32,506 nt of DNA, taken from assembly GCA_027023265.1 (NCBI GenBank), contig JALVVV010000041.1, positions 1 through 32,506 on the forward strand, given 5' to 3'. The position numbers and the translations under genes were made by a program. This document shows positions 7,973-16,992 of this stretch, piece by piece. How positions within the stretch are numbered: the first letter of the stretch is position 1; each line of letters starts with the position of its first letter. Origin of the DNA: DHVE2 group archaeon. GTDB lineage: Archaea; Thermoplasmatota; Thermoplasmata; Thermoplasmatales; Aciduliprofundaceae. The notes under the pieces are model-generated. The model did no database searches, was not told where the DNA came from, and saw only the letters and a list, made by a program, of their open reading frames with translations.

Positions 7973-9139
7973 TCAATCAAGGATTTCAATAACGTCTAAG
8001 AAATCCACTTTCACTTCTTTGTTTAATATTTCTGCAAGGGATGGTCTGGTTCTGCCCGAATCTCCATGCATTAACTCTTTTATGTATGTTCCGCTCTCTG
8101 CAAGCACGTCTATTATCCATGTATCTCCTCTTTTATCCACCAATTTTATATCGTAAACCCTTCTCTTTCTTATCCTGTCAGCTCTGCGATGCGCCACTCT
8201 CGTGGGGGTTCTCTGGCTTATCACCACTTTCAATTTTTCAAGGGCGCCTTTTATTTCCTCTTCATTTGTCTCTACACTTACTCCTATCCTGTACCTTTTT
8301 TTAGGCTTGGCGGTTTTGATCTTAACTACCTCTTTTCTGTTAGAATATCTGAGCCCAGTTACCTCCACCTTTCCATCAGAGTTTTCGTTAATCTCTTTCT
8401 CTATCTCTTTTAGGTTCAATGTTCTCCTCTTTGGTCTCTTTATTTCAAGCACGAAAGGCCTGCCATTGCCAAGCATGCGCACGTCTATATCCTCCCTTCC
8501 CATGCCATGAAGTGCGTGTTCTTCTCCTTTTGTTAGTTCCATGAATGGTTTGGCGATGATCTCTTCAACGCTTTCTCTGTACTTACCGGATGGCCACTTG
8601 GTCTGCGGTATTCCCCTTACCAATTTTCTGTATCTGCCGTATATGAACAGGGGTTTAATCTCCACTCGAAAATCGTCGTATTCTGTGTCTATTATCACCG
8701 TAACCTCTGGATTTTCAAGGTTTGCCTCCTTACCTGTGATTTCCGATATTCTCTTTCCCAGCTCTCTGTTAAATTCCCTGCCGATGTACTCCCCGGCGCC
8801 TTCTGGAGCATACTTTTCCTGAATCTCCTTTTCCATTTCCACGACCTCAGCTGGAAATCTGCTGCCAACAGAAAATGTTGAAAATTCAATCTCTTTTAAT
8901 ATATTTGCAGCGTATTTGGCGTAATCGTCAATTCTTGAGAATATGCCCCCGCATATTGCACATTCCTCCCCTTCAACTTCTTTAACATCCTCTTTTTTTT
9001 CCATTGCATAAATAATTCTTATTGCACGACCTCTTTCATCATTGGTGAGGTGGTGCCCCAGCATGCCGTATATCCTACCAAGGCAATGGTTGCATAGCTT
9101 TAATTCAGCGGCAGATAGATTTATCTTTTCAAGATTCAT
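7973..9139 (-). CDS. pus10: tRNA pseudouridine synthase Pus10 (positions 54 and 55)
   Basis: Archaeal Pus10 isomerises U54 and U55 in the T-arm of tRNA, replacing bacterial TruB and TrmA at these sites. The N terminus carries two CxxC pairs (CNHC near residue 16, CAIC near residue 60) that bind zinc, followed by a THUMP-like segment. The catalytic domain includes KWPSGKYRESVEE, then GREDIDVRMLGNGRPF with the nucleophilic Asp, and the C-terminal IDVLAESGTYIKELMHGDSGRT motif. The length of 388 residues is typical. The ATG at 9139 is preceded by a TATA-like AGTATATACC about 30 bases upstream. Confidence 0.96.
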   Translation of the reverse strand: MNLEKINLSAAELKLCNHCLGRIYGMLGHHLTNDERGRAIRIIYAMEKKEDVKEVEGEECAICGGIFSRIDDYAKYAANILKEIEFSTFSVGSRFPAEVVEMEKEIQEKYAPEGAGEYIGREFNRELGKRISEITGKEANLENPEVTVIIDTEYDDFRVEIKPLFIYGRYRKLVRGIPQTKWPSGKYRESVEEIIAKPFMELTKGEEHALHGMGREDIDVRMLGNGRPFVLEIKRPKRRTLNLKEIEKEINENSDGKVEVTGLRYSNRKEVVKIKTAKPKKRYRIGVSVETNEEEIKGALEKLKVVISQRTPTRVAHRRADRIRKRRVYDIKLVDKRGDTWIIDVLAESGTYIKELMHGDSGRTRPSLAEILNKEVKVDFLDVIEILD

Positions 9140-9344
9140 GGCTCTTGCATAGCCAGAACAGGTATATACTTTTTCTAATTGGTTTCAAATATTCAGAAAG
9201 TAAATTTTGCAGTTTCTTTATGATTATATTATTAAAATATTTTCCAAAGAGAGTCAATAAATGAAGAGATAACTAACATTTCAAGGCATTTTTGAATTTT
9301 ACAAACTGCAAATCTGCATGGTATGTGAAAACATTTGAAAATAA

Positions 9345-9352
9345 CTATATAC
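9345..9352 (+). promoter_or_regulatory. TATA box of the PAP2 phosphatase gene
   Basis: CTATATAC centred 26 bases before the ATG at 9374. It supports that ATG over an upstream in-frame start that would lie before the box. Confidence 0.5.
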
Positions 9353-9373
9353 CTCCTGTCATTGTCCATTTAT

Positions 9374-9952
9374 ATGAGTTTTGAAGACTTTAACGTGCAT
9401 CTGTTTCAGGCGATAAATTCCCTTGCAGGTACCAATCCCTACCTGGACATGTTCATGATTTTCTCTGCAAAATTCATTATTTTTATTGTTCCCCTGTATT
9501 TGATCTACATGTGGTTTAGAAACAAGAATGAAGATCGTAATTTATCCGTGTTTATCTTTATAACAGTGCTCGTAGCTCTGGCAGTCTCCATTTTTATTGG
9601 CAGGCTATACTACCACCCCAGGCCTTTTGTTATGGGGCTGGGAACACAGCTCATTAGTCACGCGGCAGATAGCTCTTTTCCCAGCGACCACACCACCGTA
9701 ATGTTTGCCTTTTCTATTCCTTTTTTGCTTTTCAGGAGATACAAGGAAGGCTCCGTGCTCGTTTTTTTAGCAGCACTGGTGGGTTACGCTCGGGTATTCT
9801 GCGGAGTACACTTTCCACTTGATATCATTGGGGGGTTTACTGTGGCACTTATTGTATCTTGCGTAATGTACATGTTCAGAAATCCTCTAATGGATTGTAT
9901 ATCGAAGATTACCGCAGCTTATGAAAATTTTGTAAAGCGTGTTAAATCATAA
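9374..9952 (+). CDS. PAP2-family membrane phosphatase
   Basis: Integral membrane acid phosphatase of the PAP2 superfamily, likely acting on a lipid phosphate such as a polyprenyl or phosphatidyl species. With the ATG at 9374 it has 192 residues and about five hydrophobic helices. The three catalytic signatures are present: RLYYHPRP (77-84), SFPSDH (His106) and ARVFCGVHFPLD. The small size and PSDHTT motif resemble undecaprenyl-diphosphatase BcrC-like proteins; substrate cannot be told from sequence. An earlier in-frame start would add 13 residues but sits upstream of the TATA box, so it was not used. The 234-base gap before it is AT-rich with no gene visible. Confidence 0.88.
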   Translation: MSFEDFNVHLFQAINSLAGTNPYLDMFMIFSAKFIIFIVPLYLIYMWFRNKNEDRNLSVFIFITVLVALAVSIFIGRLYYHPRPFVMGLGTQLISHAADSSFPSDHTTVMFAFSIPFLLFRRYKEGSVLVFLAALVGYARVFCGVHFPLDIIGGFTVALIVSCVMYMFRNPLMDCISKITAAYENFVKRVKS

Positions 9953-10019
9953 ATTGTGGTTTTTGCAATATTATTTTTGAGCAATCCCCCTGCAAAGTTT
10001 TAATAATTTTCAGTCATCT

Positions 10020-12518
10020 ATGCTGTCGATGACCCCGCTCATGCAGCAGTACTATCAAATAAAAGCGAAATACAAGGACAAAATAGTGTTTTTCAGGGTG
10101 GGGGATTTTTACGAAACTTTTGACGAAGACGCAAAATTAGTATCTCAGGTACTAAATATTGTGCTAACTCGCAGGAGCAAGGACGAGCCAGTGCCCATGG
10201 CAGGAATTCCTCACCATGCTTTAGATGCTTATTTATCACGCCTTATAAAGAAAGGGTACAGCGTGGCCATATGTGAGCAGTTGGAAGACCCGAAAAAAGC
10301 AAAGGGGCTGGTTAAAAGGGATGTTGTGAGGGTAGTAACCCCAGGAACGATAGTTGAAGAGTCAATACTGGGTGATGATAACAACTTTTTGATGGCAATA
10401 TACGGAAAGGAAAAAAGATACGGCTTTGCAGCGCTGGATATATCCACCGGAGAGTTTTTTGCGGGGGAGTTAGACTCATATTCTTTGAACGCCGAGATAC
10501 TTCGCATATCTCCATCGGAGATTATAATAAACAATGATGCCGGTTTTAAAATGGATTACGATTCAAAGGTTGTGATTATGGATGACATTTATTTCAGTGA
10601 TTCTAAGGCTGTGCTAAAAGAGCATTTTCACGTTGCAGAAACAGGTGGATTTGGACTTGGGGATTTGGCTCTGAAGGCTGCAGGTGCTGCCTTAAAATAT
10701 GCCAAGGAAAACACAATGAGCGAGTTGAATAACATAACCACTTTGGGTGGGTACTTTAACGAGCGATTTCTGGTGTTGGACTCTACAACTCTGAAAAATT
10801 TGGAAATTTTCAAAAGTGCTATTGACAATGACAAGTACACTTTATACGGCTCAATAAATGCCACGAAAACACCCATGGGTGCCCGGCTACTTAGAAGGTG
10901 GCTTCAAAAGCCTCTTGTAAATAAGAATGACATTAATGATAGACTTGATGCAGTGGAAGAGCTCACAAAAGACGCCATTTTAAGGGATGAAATAAATGAG
11001 ATGCTTTCAGGCATAAAAGATGTGGAGAGAATAGAATCAAGGATTGCAATGGGAAAAGCCACGCCGAAAGACCTCATAAACTTGAGGGAAAGTCTGAAAA
11101 AGGCACTCGAACTTCCAAATAATTTCAGTTCTGCAAATCTGAAGGAATTGCAAGTTAATCCTAAAATTCAGGAAATTGTTTATTTGCTGGAAAAGAGCAT
11201 AGATTGTGATTGCTCCGTTGGAAGTGGAGTGATAAAAGAAGGGTACGATTCGCAGCTTGATGAATACCGCAGGTTGATAAGAGACGCAAAAAATATAATT
11301 GTTAAAATTGAAGATGAAGAAAAGCGAAAGACGGGAATAAAGAGCTTGAAAATAGGATACAACGACGTTATGGGATACTACATAGAAGTTAGCAGGGCAA
11401 ATATAAACAAGGTGCCTGATTATTACAAGAGAAAGCAAACCCTTAAAAATTCTGAAAGGTTCATAACCGACGAGTTAAAGGATGTGGAATACAAAATCCT
11501 AAGTGCGAGGGAGAAGCTGGAAGAGAGAGAAAAGGAGCTGTATGATGAAATTTTGAAAAAACTTGGCACGTATTCCTCGATTATAAGGGACACTGCAAGG
11601 AAAATAGCAACCATAGACGTTTATGTGAACCTTGCTAAAATCGCCGTGGAGCGTGATTACACAAGACCTTTTGTCGATGAGAGTATGGATATGATTATAA
11701 AAGAGGGCAGGCACCCGGTAGTTGAAAATTTTGTTGATTTTGTGCCAAACGATACACACATGAACAGCGAGGCACGATTTGTAATACTCACTGGGCCGAA
11801 CATGGCTGGCAAATCTACATATATGAGACAGGTTGCGCTCATAACTATAATGGCCCAAATGGGCTCATTTGTACCAGCATCTTACTCCAAAATAGGAATT
11901 GTTGATCGTGTTTACACGAGGGTTGGAGCAAGCGATGACATAACCCGCGGAAGGTCAACTTTTATGGTGGAAATGATAGAAGTGGCAAATATTTTAAACA
12001 CCGCCACGGAGCGCTCTCTAATTCTTTTAGATGAAATCGGGAGGGGAACGAGCACCTATGACGGTCTTGCAATAGCTTGGAGCGTTACGGAGTACATTCA
12101 CAATAAGATAAAAGCGAGAACGGTATTTGCCACACATTATCATCACCTTATAGACCTTGAAAATGTTCTGGAGAATGTGAGAAATTATCACATATCTGTC
12201 AAGGAAACTCCAGATGGAATTGTTTTCGTGAGAAAAGTTTTACCCGGGGGGATGAGCAAGAGCTACGGCATAGAAGTGGCCAGTTTAGCGGGGCTTCCGA
12301 GGCCTGTCATAGAGCGCGCAAGGGAGGTTTTGAATCTCATTGAAAAGGAGAATGCTATAGAAGTGCGCAGGTCCAGGAAAGTAATCCAGGCAACCCTGTT
12401 TCCTCGGGAGGATAACGAAATCATAAGCGAAATACGAAAATTAGATATTATGAACATGACTCCCTTAGAGGCTCTTAACAAACTCCACGAGTTAAAAAAG
12501 AAGGTTGATGAGATGTAA
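10020..12518 (+). CDS. mutS: DNA mismatch repair protein MutS
   Basis: Full-length MutS1-type protein of 832 residues. The N-terminal mismatch-binding domain has the FxE motif (Phe30, Glu32) that stacks against mispaired bases. Then come the connector, lever and clamp regions. The ABC ATPase has Walker A GPNMAGKST (592-600), the signature GRSTFMVEM, Walker B LILLDEIGRGTS (Asp671, Glu672) and the ATHYHHL switch. The HTH dimer segment LAGLPRPVIERAREVL lies near residue 755. No mutL is present in the window. MutS1 in archaea is patchily distributed and generally regarded as acquired from bacteria. Its stop codon directly abuts the stop of the convergent arcC. Confidence 0.97.
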   Translation: MLSMTPLMQQYYQIKAKYKDKIVFFRVGDFYETFDEDAKLVSQVLNIVLTRRSKDEPVPMAGIPHHALDAYLSRLIKKGYSVAICEQLEDPKKAKGLVKRDVVRVVTPGTIVEESILGDDNNFLMAIYGKEKRYGFAALDISTGEFFAGELDSYSLNAEILRISPSEIIINNDAGFKMDYDSKVVIMDDIYFSDSKAVLKEHFHVAETGGFGLGDLALKAAGAALKYAKENTMSELNNITTLGGYFNERFLVLDSTTLKNLEIFKSAIDNDKYTLYGSINATKTPMGARLLRRWLQKPLVNKNDINDRLDAVEELTKDAILRDEINEMLSGIKDVERIESRIAMGKATPKDLINLRESLKKALELPNNFSSANLKELQVNPKIQEIVYLLEKSIDCDCSVGSGVIKEGYDSQLDEYRRLIRDAKNIIVKIEDEEKRKTGIKSLKIGYNDVMGYYIEVSRANINKVPDYYKRKQTLKNSERFITDELKDVEYKILSAREKLEEREKELYDEILKKLGTYSSIIRDTARKIATIDVYVNLAKIAVERDYTRPFVDESMDMIIKEGRHPVVENFVDFVPNDTHMNSEARFVILTGPNMAGKSTYMRQVALITIMAQMGSFVPASYSKIGIVDRVYTRVGASDDITRGRSTFMVEMIEVANILNTATERSLILLDEIGRGTSTYDGLAIAWSVTEYIHNKIKARTVFATHYHHLIDLENVLENVRNYHISVKETPDGIVFVRKVLPGGMSKSYGIEVASLAGLPRPVIERAREVLNLIEKENAIEVRRSRKVIQATLFPREDNEIISEIRKLDIMNMTPLEALNKLHELKKKVDEM

Positions 12519-13451
12519 TTACGGCACAATCCAGGTGCCCGTCTCTCCGTCCAGGGCCCTTGTAACTGCCTCAGGGGATGTTATTAGGACTTCTTTTCCA
12601 CCCCTTCTAACGAATCTTATTGCGGCCAGTACCTTGGGATACATGCTTCCCTTGCGGAAGTGTCCTTCGTTAAGGTATCTTTCCGCCTCATCTGCGCTTA
12701 TCTCTCCCAGTGCTTGCTGGTCGGGCTGTCCAAAATTCAAATACACCTGTTCCACGCTAGTCAGTATGAACATTTTGTCAGCGTTTATGTTTTTACCCAA
12801 TGTTGCGGATGCAAGGTCCTTGTCTATTACTCCTTCCACACCCACAATTCTGCCGTTTTTTCTGATTACAGGAATACCCCCGCCACCAACGGCAATGGCC
12901 ACGTTACCTGACTCAATTACCATCTTTATGATATCTTTCTCCAGAACTTCTTTCGGGTCGGGGCTTGGCACTACCCTGCGCCATCCTCTTCCAGAATCCT
13001 CCACTACTACCCATCCCTTTTCTTCGGCCAGCTTCTTTGCTTCTTCCCTGGTATAAAAAGGACCTATGGGCTTGGTGGGATTCTTAAATGCAGGGTCATT
13101 TTCATCTACCAACACGCGGGTTAATATGACTGATATTTTCTTGTCTATTCCTTGTTCTTCAAACACATCATAAAATCCCCTGGTTAGGAAGTAACCTATT
13201 TCCCCCTGGGACATGGCTCCGCAAACATCTAATGGCATGGGAGGAACCACATTTTTTGAAGTTTCATTTTGCAGTAGAATTGCGCCGACCTGTGGCCCGT
13301 TTCCGTGGGTGACCACTACTTTGAATTTTTCAAATATGGGGTATATTGCTTCTGCCGTTTGCCTGGCGCGGGTAATTTGCTCTTCGGCGGTTCCTTTATC
13401 TCCAGGCCTCAGCAGCGCGTTTCCGCCAACCGCTAAAACTAACGTTTCCAT
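12519..13451 (-). CDS. arcC: Carbamate kinase
   Basis: Transfers phosphate between carbamoyl phosphate and ADP, yielding ATP in arginine or agmatine fermentation, or making carbamoyl phosphate in some archaea. At 310 residues it is a normal amino-acid-kinase-fold protein: LAVGGNALLRPGD at the N terminus, VVTHGNGPQVG, the CGAMSQGEIGY substrate segment, AVGGGGIPVI, GVEGVIDKDLASA and GSMYPKV. No other arginine deiminase pathway gene adjoins it, so the metabolic role is unresolved. A TATA-like TTTAATATACC stands about 25-30 bases before the ATG. Confidence 0.96.
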   Translation of the reverse strand: METLVLAVGGNALLRPGDKGTAEEQITRARQTAEAIYPIFEKFKVVVTHGNGPQVGAILLQNETSKNVVPPMPLDVCGAMSQGEIGYFLTRGFYDVFEEQGIDKKISVILTRVLVDENDPAFKNPTKPIGPFYTREEAKKLAEEKGWVVVEDSGRGWRRVVPSPDPKEVLEKDIIKMVIESGNVAIAVGGGGIPVIRKNGRIVGVEGVIDKDLASATLGKNINADKMFILTSVEQVYLNFGQPDQQALGEISADEAERYLNEGHFRKGSMYPKVLAAIRFVRRGGKEVLITSPEAVTRALDGETGTWIVP

Positions 13452-13567
13452 ATCGGGTTATTGGCATGCGGTATATTAAATTTACACGATTTTTGCGACG
13501 GTGATGAAAAACATTTGCTTGAATTGTTATTTATACTTGCATTTTATTTTTATATGGTGGGCAATCC

Positions 13568-13580
13568 TTTATATATTTAT
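13568..13580 (+). promoter_or_regulatory. TATA box upstream of the MgtE-like transporter
   Basis: CTTTATATATTTA. A transcription start about 25 bases on falls at or within a few bases of an ATG at 13596, ahead of the transporter start at 13624. The transporter mRNA would therefore have a leader of only about 25-30 bases. Confidence 0.5.
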
Positions 13581-13595
13581 CTCCTATCTCCCACT

Positions 13596-13694
13596 ATGCA
13601 GGCAGTAATGGGGGTGGTGGCTGATGAGCCGCCTCCTCGATGTAAGGCTCATAAAGGAATCTCTTCCTGCTTTGATAATGGCTCTGATAGCTGA
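13596..13694 (+). other. Possible leader peptide overlapping the MgtE-like transporter start
   Basis: A 32-codon frame starts at an ATG lying about 22 bases after the TATA box centre, exactly where a leaderless start would be expected. It runs out of frame through the ribosome site and first 23 codons of the transporter. The peptide begins MQAVMGVVADEPPPRC. An acidic residue pair followed by three prolines is the kind of sequence that destabilises ribosomes at low magnesium in bacterial mgtL leaders. The frame is only 32 codons and overlaps real coding DNA, so chance is a serious alternative. Nothing else shows that it is translated. Confidence 0.3.
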
Positions 13695-14778
13695 TAGTAT
13701 AGCAGGATTTGTAATGGATAGGTCAATGTCTGTATTTTTTGCTGTACCCGGGCTTTTGATGATGATTCCCGCTCTTTTAGATATGCGGGGTAATGTGTAC
13801 GGTGCATTCATCTCAAGGCTTAGTTCTGAGCTTCACATAGGTGAAGTGGAGGACATGAGTGATAAAAGGGTAAAGGCGGAAATTGGTGCCACCAAATCTC
13901 TGGCTTATTCTGCGGCTCTTGTAGTTGGAACAATTGTGGGTGCGTACATTACTTTCAATACTGGGAACTACATGTACTTGCTTCTGCTTCCCGGAATAAT
14001 TCTGGTTACACACCTTTTTACCGCGACCATACTTACTCCAACAAGCGCATACATAGGTGTGAAAACTTTCCAGAAGGGTTGGAATCCGGACAATATTGGC
14101 GTGCCTTTAATTTCAAGCGCAGGTGACCTTGTAAGTGTGATATTTATAATATGTACTGCAATAATTTTGCTTTATACCTTAAAATTTCCCGTTGTTCTGG
14201 CACTTGTTGTTCTGGTTGCACTGTTTTATGTGTATTTCATTCTCAGAAAAACTTGGCGAAACAAGGTTGGCAGAAAAATTTACGTTCAAAGCATGCCTAT
14301 TCTCATATTGATTGCTCTAATGGAACTCATAACAGGAAGTATGTGGGAAGATAACAAGATAGCCATCGTGCTTTTGGTTGTTCCGGTGGTAAACGAGACT
14401 CTGGGAAACATAGGTAGCATATTTTCCAGCCGGTTAACCTCTTCAATATATTTGGGTCTCGTTGAACCCGCGGCAATACCTCGTGGTAAGCACCTGAAAA
14501 AAGAGATAATATCTTTGACTGTGCTGGCTGTTTTTGTGTATGTAATAATCTCAGGTATCGTGTTTTTCATCTCTTCGTGGAATTTAAGAGCAGTGTATAT
14601 GGTGTGGATTGGTGCATTTTTGTCCATATTCATACTTATTATAACAGCGTACTACCTAACGGTGGGTAGCATAAAGATAAAATTGGATCCTGATAATGTT
14701 GTCGTGCCGGTTATAACAACGCTGGCAGATATAGTGGGCACCGCATCGCTGATATTTGCTTATTTCTTGGTATTTTAA
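13624..14778 (+). CDS. MgtE/SLC41-like divalent cation transporter
   Basis: Membrane protein of 384 residues with about ten hydrophobic helices in two similar halves, each carrying an MgtE-type pore signature: PGLLMMIPALLDMRGNVYGAFISRLSSELHIGE in the first, VVPVVNETLGNIGSIFSSRL in the second. This is the arrangement of archaeal SLC41-like proteins that lack the cytosolic N and CBS domains of bacterial MgtE. Mg2+ is the most likely substrate, though other divalent ions are possible. The ATG has a ribosome site GGGTGGTG five bases upstream. A short alternative frame overlaps its start. An antiporter gene follows on the same strand. Confidence 0.85.
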   Translation: MSRLLDVRLIKESLPALIMALIADSIAGFVMDRSMSVFFAVPGLLMMIPALLDMRGNVYGAFISRLSSELHIGEVEDMSDKRVKAEIGATKSLAYSAALVVGTIVGAYITFNTGNYMYLLLLPGIILVTHLFTATILTPTSAYIGVKTFQKGWNPDNIGVPLISSAGDLVSVIFIICTAIILLYTLKFPVVLALVVLVALFYVYFILRKTWRNKVGRKIYVQSMPILILIALMELITGSMWEDNKIAIVLLVVPVVNETLGNIGSIFSSRLTSSIYLGLVEPAAIPRGKHLKKEIISLTVLAVFVYVIISGIVFFISSWNLRAVYMVWIGAFLSIFILIITAYYLTVGSIKIKLDPDNVVVPVITTLADIVGTASLIFAYFLVF

Positions 14779-14863
14779 TTTTTGCGTTATGGTTTTAAAT
14801 TTTATCCCTTAATTCTCTTTGAAGGAGTATAAATGTATATATTGTAGATTTCATATACCTGCT

Positions 14864-14873
14864 GAGGTGGTGA
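14864..14873 (+). promoter_or_regulatory. Ribosome binding site deciding the antiporter start
   Basis: GAGGTGGTGA ends two bases before the ATG at 14876. It makes that ATG the start rather than the TTG at 14819, which also precedes the TATA-like GTATAAATGTATATA at 14827-14841. Confidence 0.7.
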
Positions 14874-14875
14874 CT

Positions 14876-16126
14876 ATGGATTTCGCGTCATTCCTGTTCA
14901 CAATTGGCCTTGTGCTCATATTCGCAAAAATCTTTGATGTTCTGCTTGAAAAGGTAAATCTTCCGGGGGTGTTGGGTGAGATAATTTTTGGAATTATCAT
15001 TGGGAACATCGTGCTATACGGTTTCTATTTTGGACCTGCAGTAAATACCTGGTTACATAACTGGATTCAAATAAGGGGTCCAAATCCATTTTCCGGGCTG
15101 GACCCCATACATTATATTGCAGAACTGGGCATAATTATGCTTCTTTTCATTGCAGGTTTAGATACCAATGTGGAGCAATTGAAATCCACGGGGAAAGTGG
15201 CCACAATATCCACGGTTATGGGTGTATTTGTTCCCCTGGTGATTGGCTGGGGTTCAGGTCTTGCGCTTGGCTACTCTATGCACGAGAGCTTTGTTATGGG
15301 TGTTCTGTTAACTGCAACGAGCATTGGTGTGACTGTGAGGACATTGATGGACATTGACATGCTCCGTACCGATGTTGGTGCGGCATCTCTAAGTGCCAGC
15401 GTTATGGATGATTTTTTGGGTATTGCTTTGATTATATTTGCGGTTGGAACAGGGAACCTGATAATGTTTGGGGTAAACCTTACCATATTTTTCGTGGTAA
15501 CACTTATAGCTGCGTGGTACTACATGCCCTACATAACAAAATTCGTTTCCAAGTACATACATACTGAAAGAAGTATGCTCGGTGTTTTGCTCGGCGTAAT
15601 GCTTCTATTCTCCGCACTTGCTCAGTTCAGCTTTGGTGCTGCGATAGAGGGTGCGTACTTTGCGGGTATTGTTTTGAGCAGGTTGCCTGCAAAGAGAGTG
15701 ATAACCCAGGATGTAAAAGCAATTGGATATGGATTTTTGATACCTATGTTCTTTGTTTATACCGGTGCTCAGCTGGATATAGGGGTGTTTGCCAACATAA
15801 ACGCTTTGATTTTGGCGGCGGTTATTTTAATTGCCGCTATTTTCGGTAAAATACTGGGACGCGGAATAGGGGCCAGAATCGGCGGGTTTGACTGGCACAA
15901 ATCATGGCAGATGGGTGTGGGTTCCATACCCCGCATGGAGGTGGCGTTAGTGTCGCTTACAGTTGCAATAACTGCGCCTTCTCATCCAATCTCAAAACAG
16001 CACGTTCCACTTTTCATAGCTGCCACCATGGTATTCGTGACCGTGACAACGCTATTAACTCCACCAATGCTTAAGTGGTCTTTCAGGAAAGAATTAAAAG
16101 AGAAAGAGATGAAAAATGCTTCATGA
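14876..16126 (+). CDS. CPA2-type Na+/H+ (or K+/H+) antiporter
   Basis: Cation/proton antiporter of the CPA2/KefB family, 416 residues with about twelve hydrophobic helices. Readable landmarks are the first helix FTIGLVLIFAKIFDVLLEKV, PGVLGEIIFGIIIGN, the AELGIIMLLFIAGLD segment, TATSIGVTVRTL, and the ion-binding region SASVMDDFLGIALI with paired Asp residues as in Na+/H+ exchangers. No C-terminal TrkA/RCK domain is attached. It probably exports Na+ or regulates pH. The start at 14876 is chosen for the strong ribosome site; the upstream in-frame codons encode a Cys-rich, non-hydrophobic stretch unlike the family. It follows the MgtE-like transporter but appears to have its own promoter. Confidence 0.92.
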   Translation: MDFASFLFTIGLVLIFAKIFDVLLEKVNLPGVLGEIIFGIIIGNIVLYGFYFGPAVNTWLHNWIQIRGPNPFSGLDPIHYIAELGIIMLLFIAGLDTNVEQLKSTGKVATISTVMGVFVPLVIGWGSGLALGYSMHESFVMGVLLTATSIGVTVRTLMDIDMLRTDVGAASLSASVMDDFLGIALIIFAVGTGNLIMFGVNLTIFFVVTLIAAWYYMPYITKFVSKYIHTERSMLGVLLGVMLLFSALAQFSFGAAIEGAYFAGIVLSRLPAKRVITQDVKAIGYGFLIPMFFVYTGAQLDIGVFANINALILAAVILIAAIFGKILGRGIGARIGGFDWHKSWQMGVGSIPRMEVALVSLTVAITAPSHPISKQHVPLFIAATMVFVTVTTLLTPPMLKWSFRKELKEKEMKNAS

Positions 16127-16128
16127 AA

Positions 16129-16992
16129 TTACATTCTCTTTATTCTGCCTATTTTTGGCTCGTAAATTTCTCCACGGTCCTTCAATGAATCTAAGATGAT
16201 ATCTATTCTTTCCTGAGGTATGTCCAGCATGTCCACTAAATCACCGTATGATGCGCCGCTCCCGTCGTCCAACTCCTCTATTGCCCGTAGTACCATTTCT
16301 TCTTCCTCGGGATTTTCTTCTTCCTCTTCATTTATTTCATCGCTGATATTGGGGAGCTCGTAACCCAGTTCCTGGTACTCAGGTAGCAGGTGCTTAAGTG
16401 CACTCTTTAGCATGTCCATGTACCTTTCAACATCAATTTTATCGTAATGCTGTATTGCTGTTATGATTCCTTCTGCAATTTTCCTGGAAAATCCGAGGTC
16501 CATTATTTTTGCAACCGTGGGATCGCTCATCTTCAAAGCCTCGGACATGGCCTCTATTCTCAGTTTCAATTTTCTTGATGTATCAAATACCCAATAATCC
16601 CTGAGAATTTCATCTACTATCTTAATCCTTTCAGGAACAACTGATACGTACATCTGGTCTTCGGTTGGCTGGTACACGTTGGTTTTGCCCACAACTGCCA
16701 CGAACTGCGGTGCGGGTGTACTCTCAAGAATCTGCCTCACTTGTGGCCTGAACTTGCCTGCGAACAGGTAAAATGCACCTGTTTGGTCAACAACTCTCGC
16801 TTTGATAACCTCATCGGATACCACGCGAACTCCGGTTAAAACACCCACTATGAATATTCTGCTTACTTTTGCACCTAACGGCGTGACAACGTAGCTTGGC
16901 ATCTTCGGTTCGGTTGCCTTCATATAACATTTTGAAGAATTGAGTTCAGAGGCAAAAACTCTCCACGCAGGTTCTCTCGGCATTTTTACCAC
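16129..16992 (-). CDS. RPA-associated OB-fold protein (COG3390 type) with C-terminal winged helix
   Basis: Partner of archaeal replication protein A. The 287 residues hold an OB-fold at about 40-135 (SRIFIVGVLTGVRVV, IKARVVDQTGAFYLFAG, FVAVVGKTNVY), a helical middle, a very acidic spacer of Glu residues near 245, and a C-terminal winged-helix-like end (GDLVDMLDIPQERIDIILDSLKDRGEIYEPKIGRIKRM). This is the layout of Rpa32-like/RPAP proteins of euryarchaea. It overlaps the end of the RPA gene by seven bases on the same strand, implying coupled synthesis of a stoichiometric complex for ssDNA binding in replication and repair. Confidence 0.88.
   Translation of the reverse strand: MVKMPREPAWRVFASELNSSKCYMKATEPKMPSYVVTPLGAKVSRIFIVGVLTGVRVVSDEVIKARVVDQTGAFYLFAGKFRPQVRQILESTPAPQFVAVVGKTNVYQPTEDQMYVSVVPERIKIVDEILRDYWVFDTSRKLKLRIEAMSEALKMSDPTVAKIMDLGFSRKIAEGIITAIQHYDKIDVERYMDMLKSALKHLLPEYQELGYELPNISDEINEEEEENPEEEEMVLRAIEELDDGSGASYGDLVDMLDIPQERIDIILDSLKDRGEIYEPKIGRIKRM

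Noticed and set aside
9206-9312. 10-base inverted repeat TTTGCAGTTT / AAACTGCAAA in the gap before the PAP2 gene
   Set aside because: Arms are 87 bases apart in AT-rich DNA, where a chance match of this size is not rare; no other support.
12505-13056. 183-codon plus-strand frame over carbamate kinase
   Set aside because: Shadow of arcC, which has all family motifs on the minus strand.
13452-13623. Magnesium riboswitch upstream of the MgtE-like gene
   Set aside because: The likely transcript leader is only about 25-30 bases, too short for a known Mg2+ riboswitch fold.
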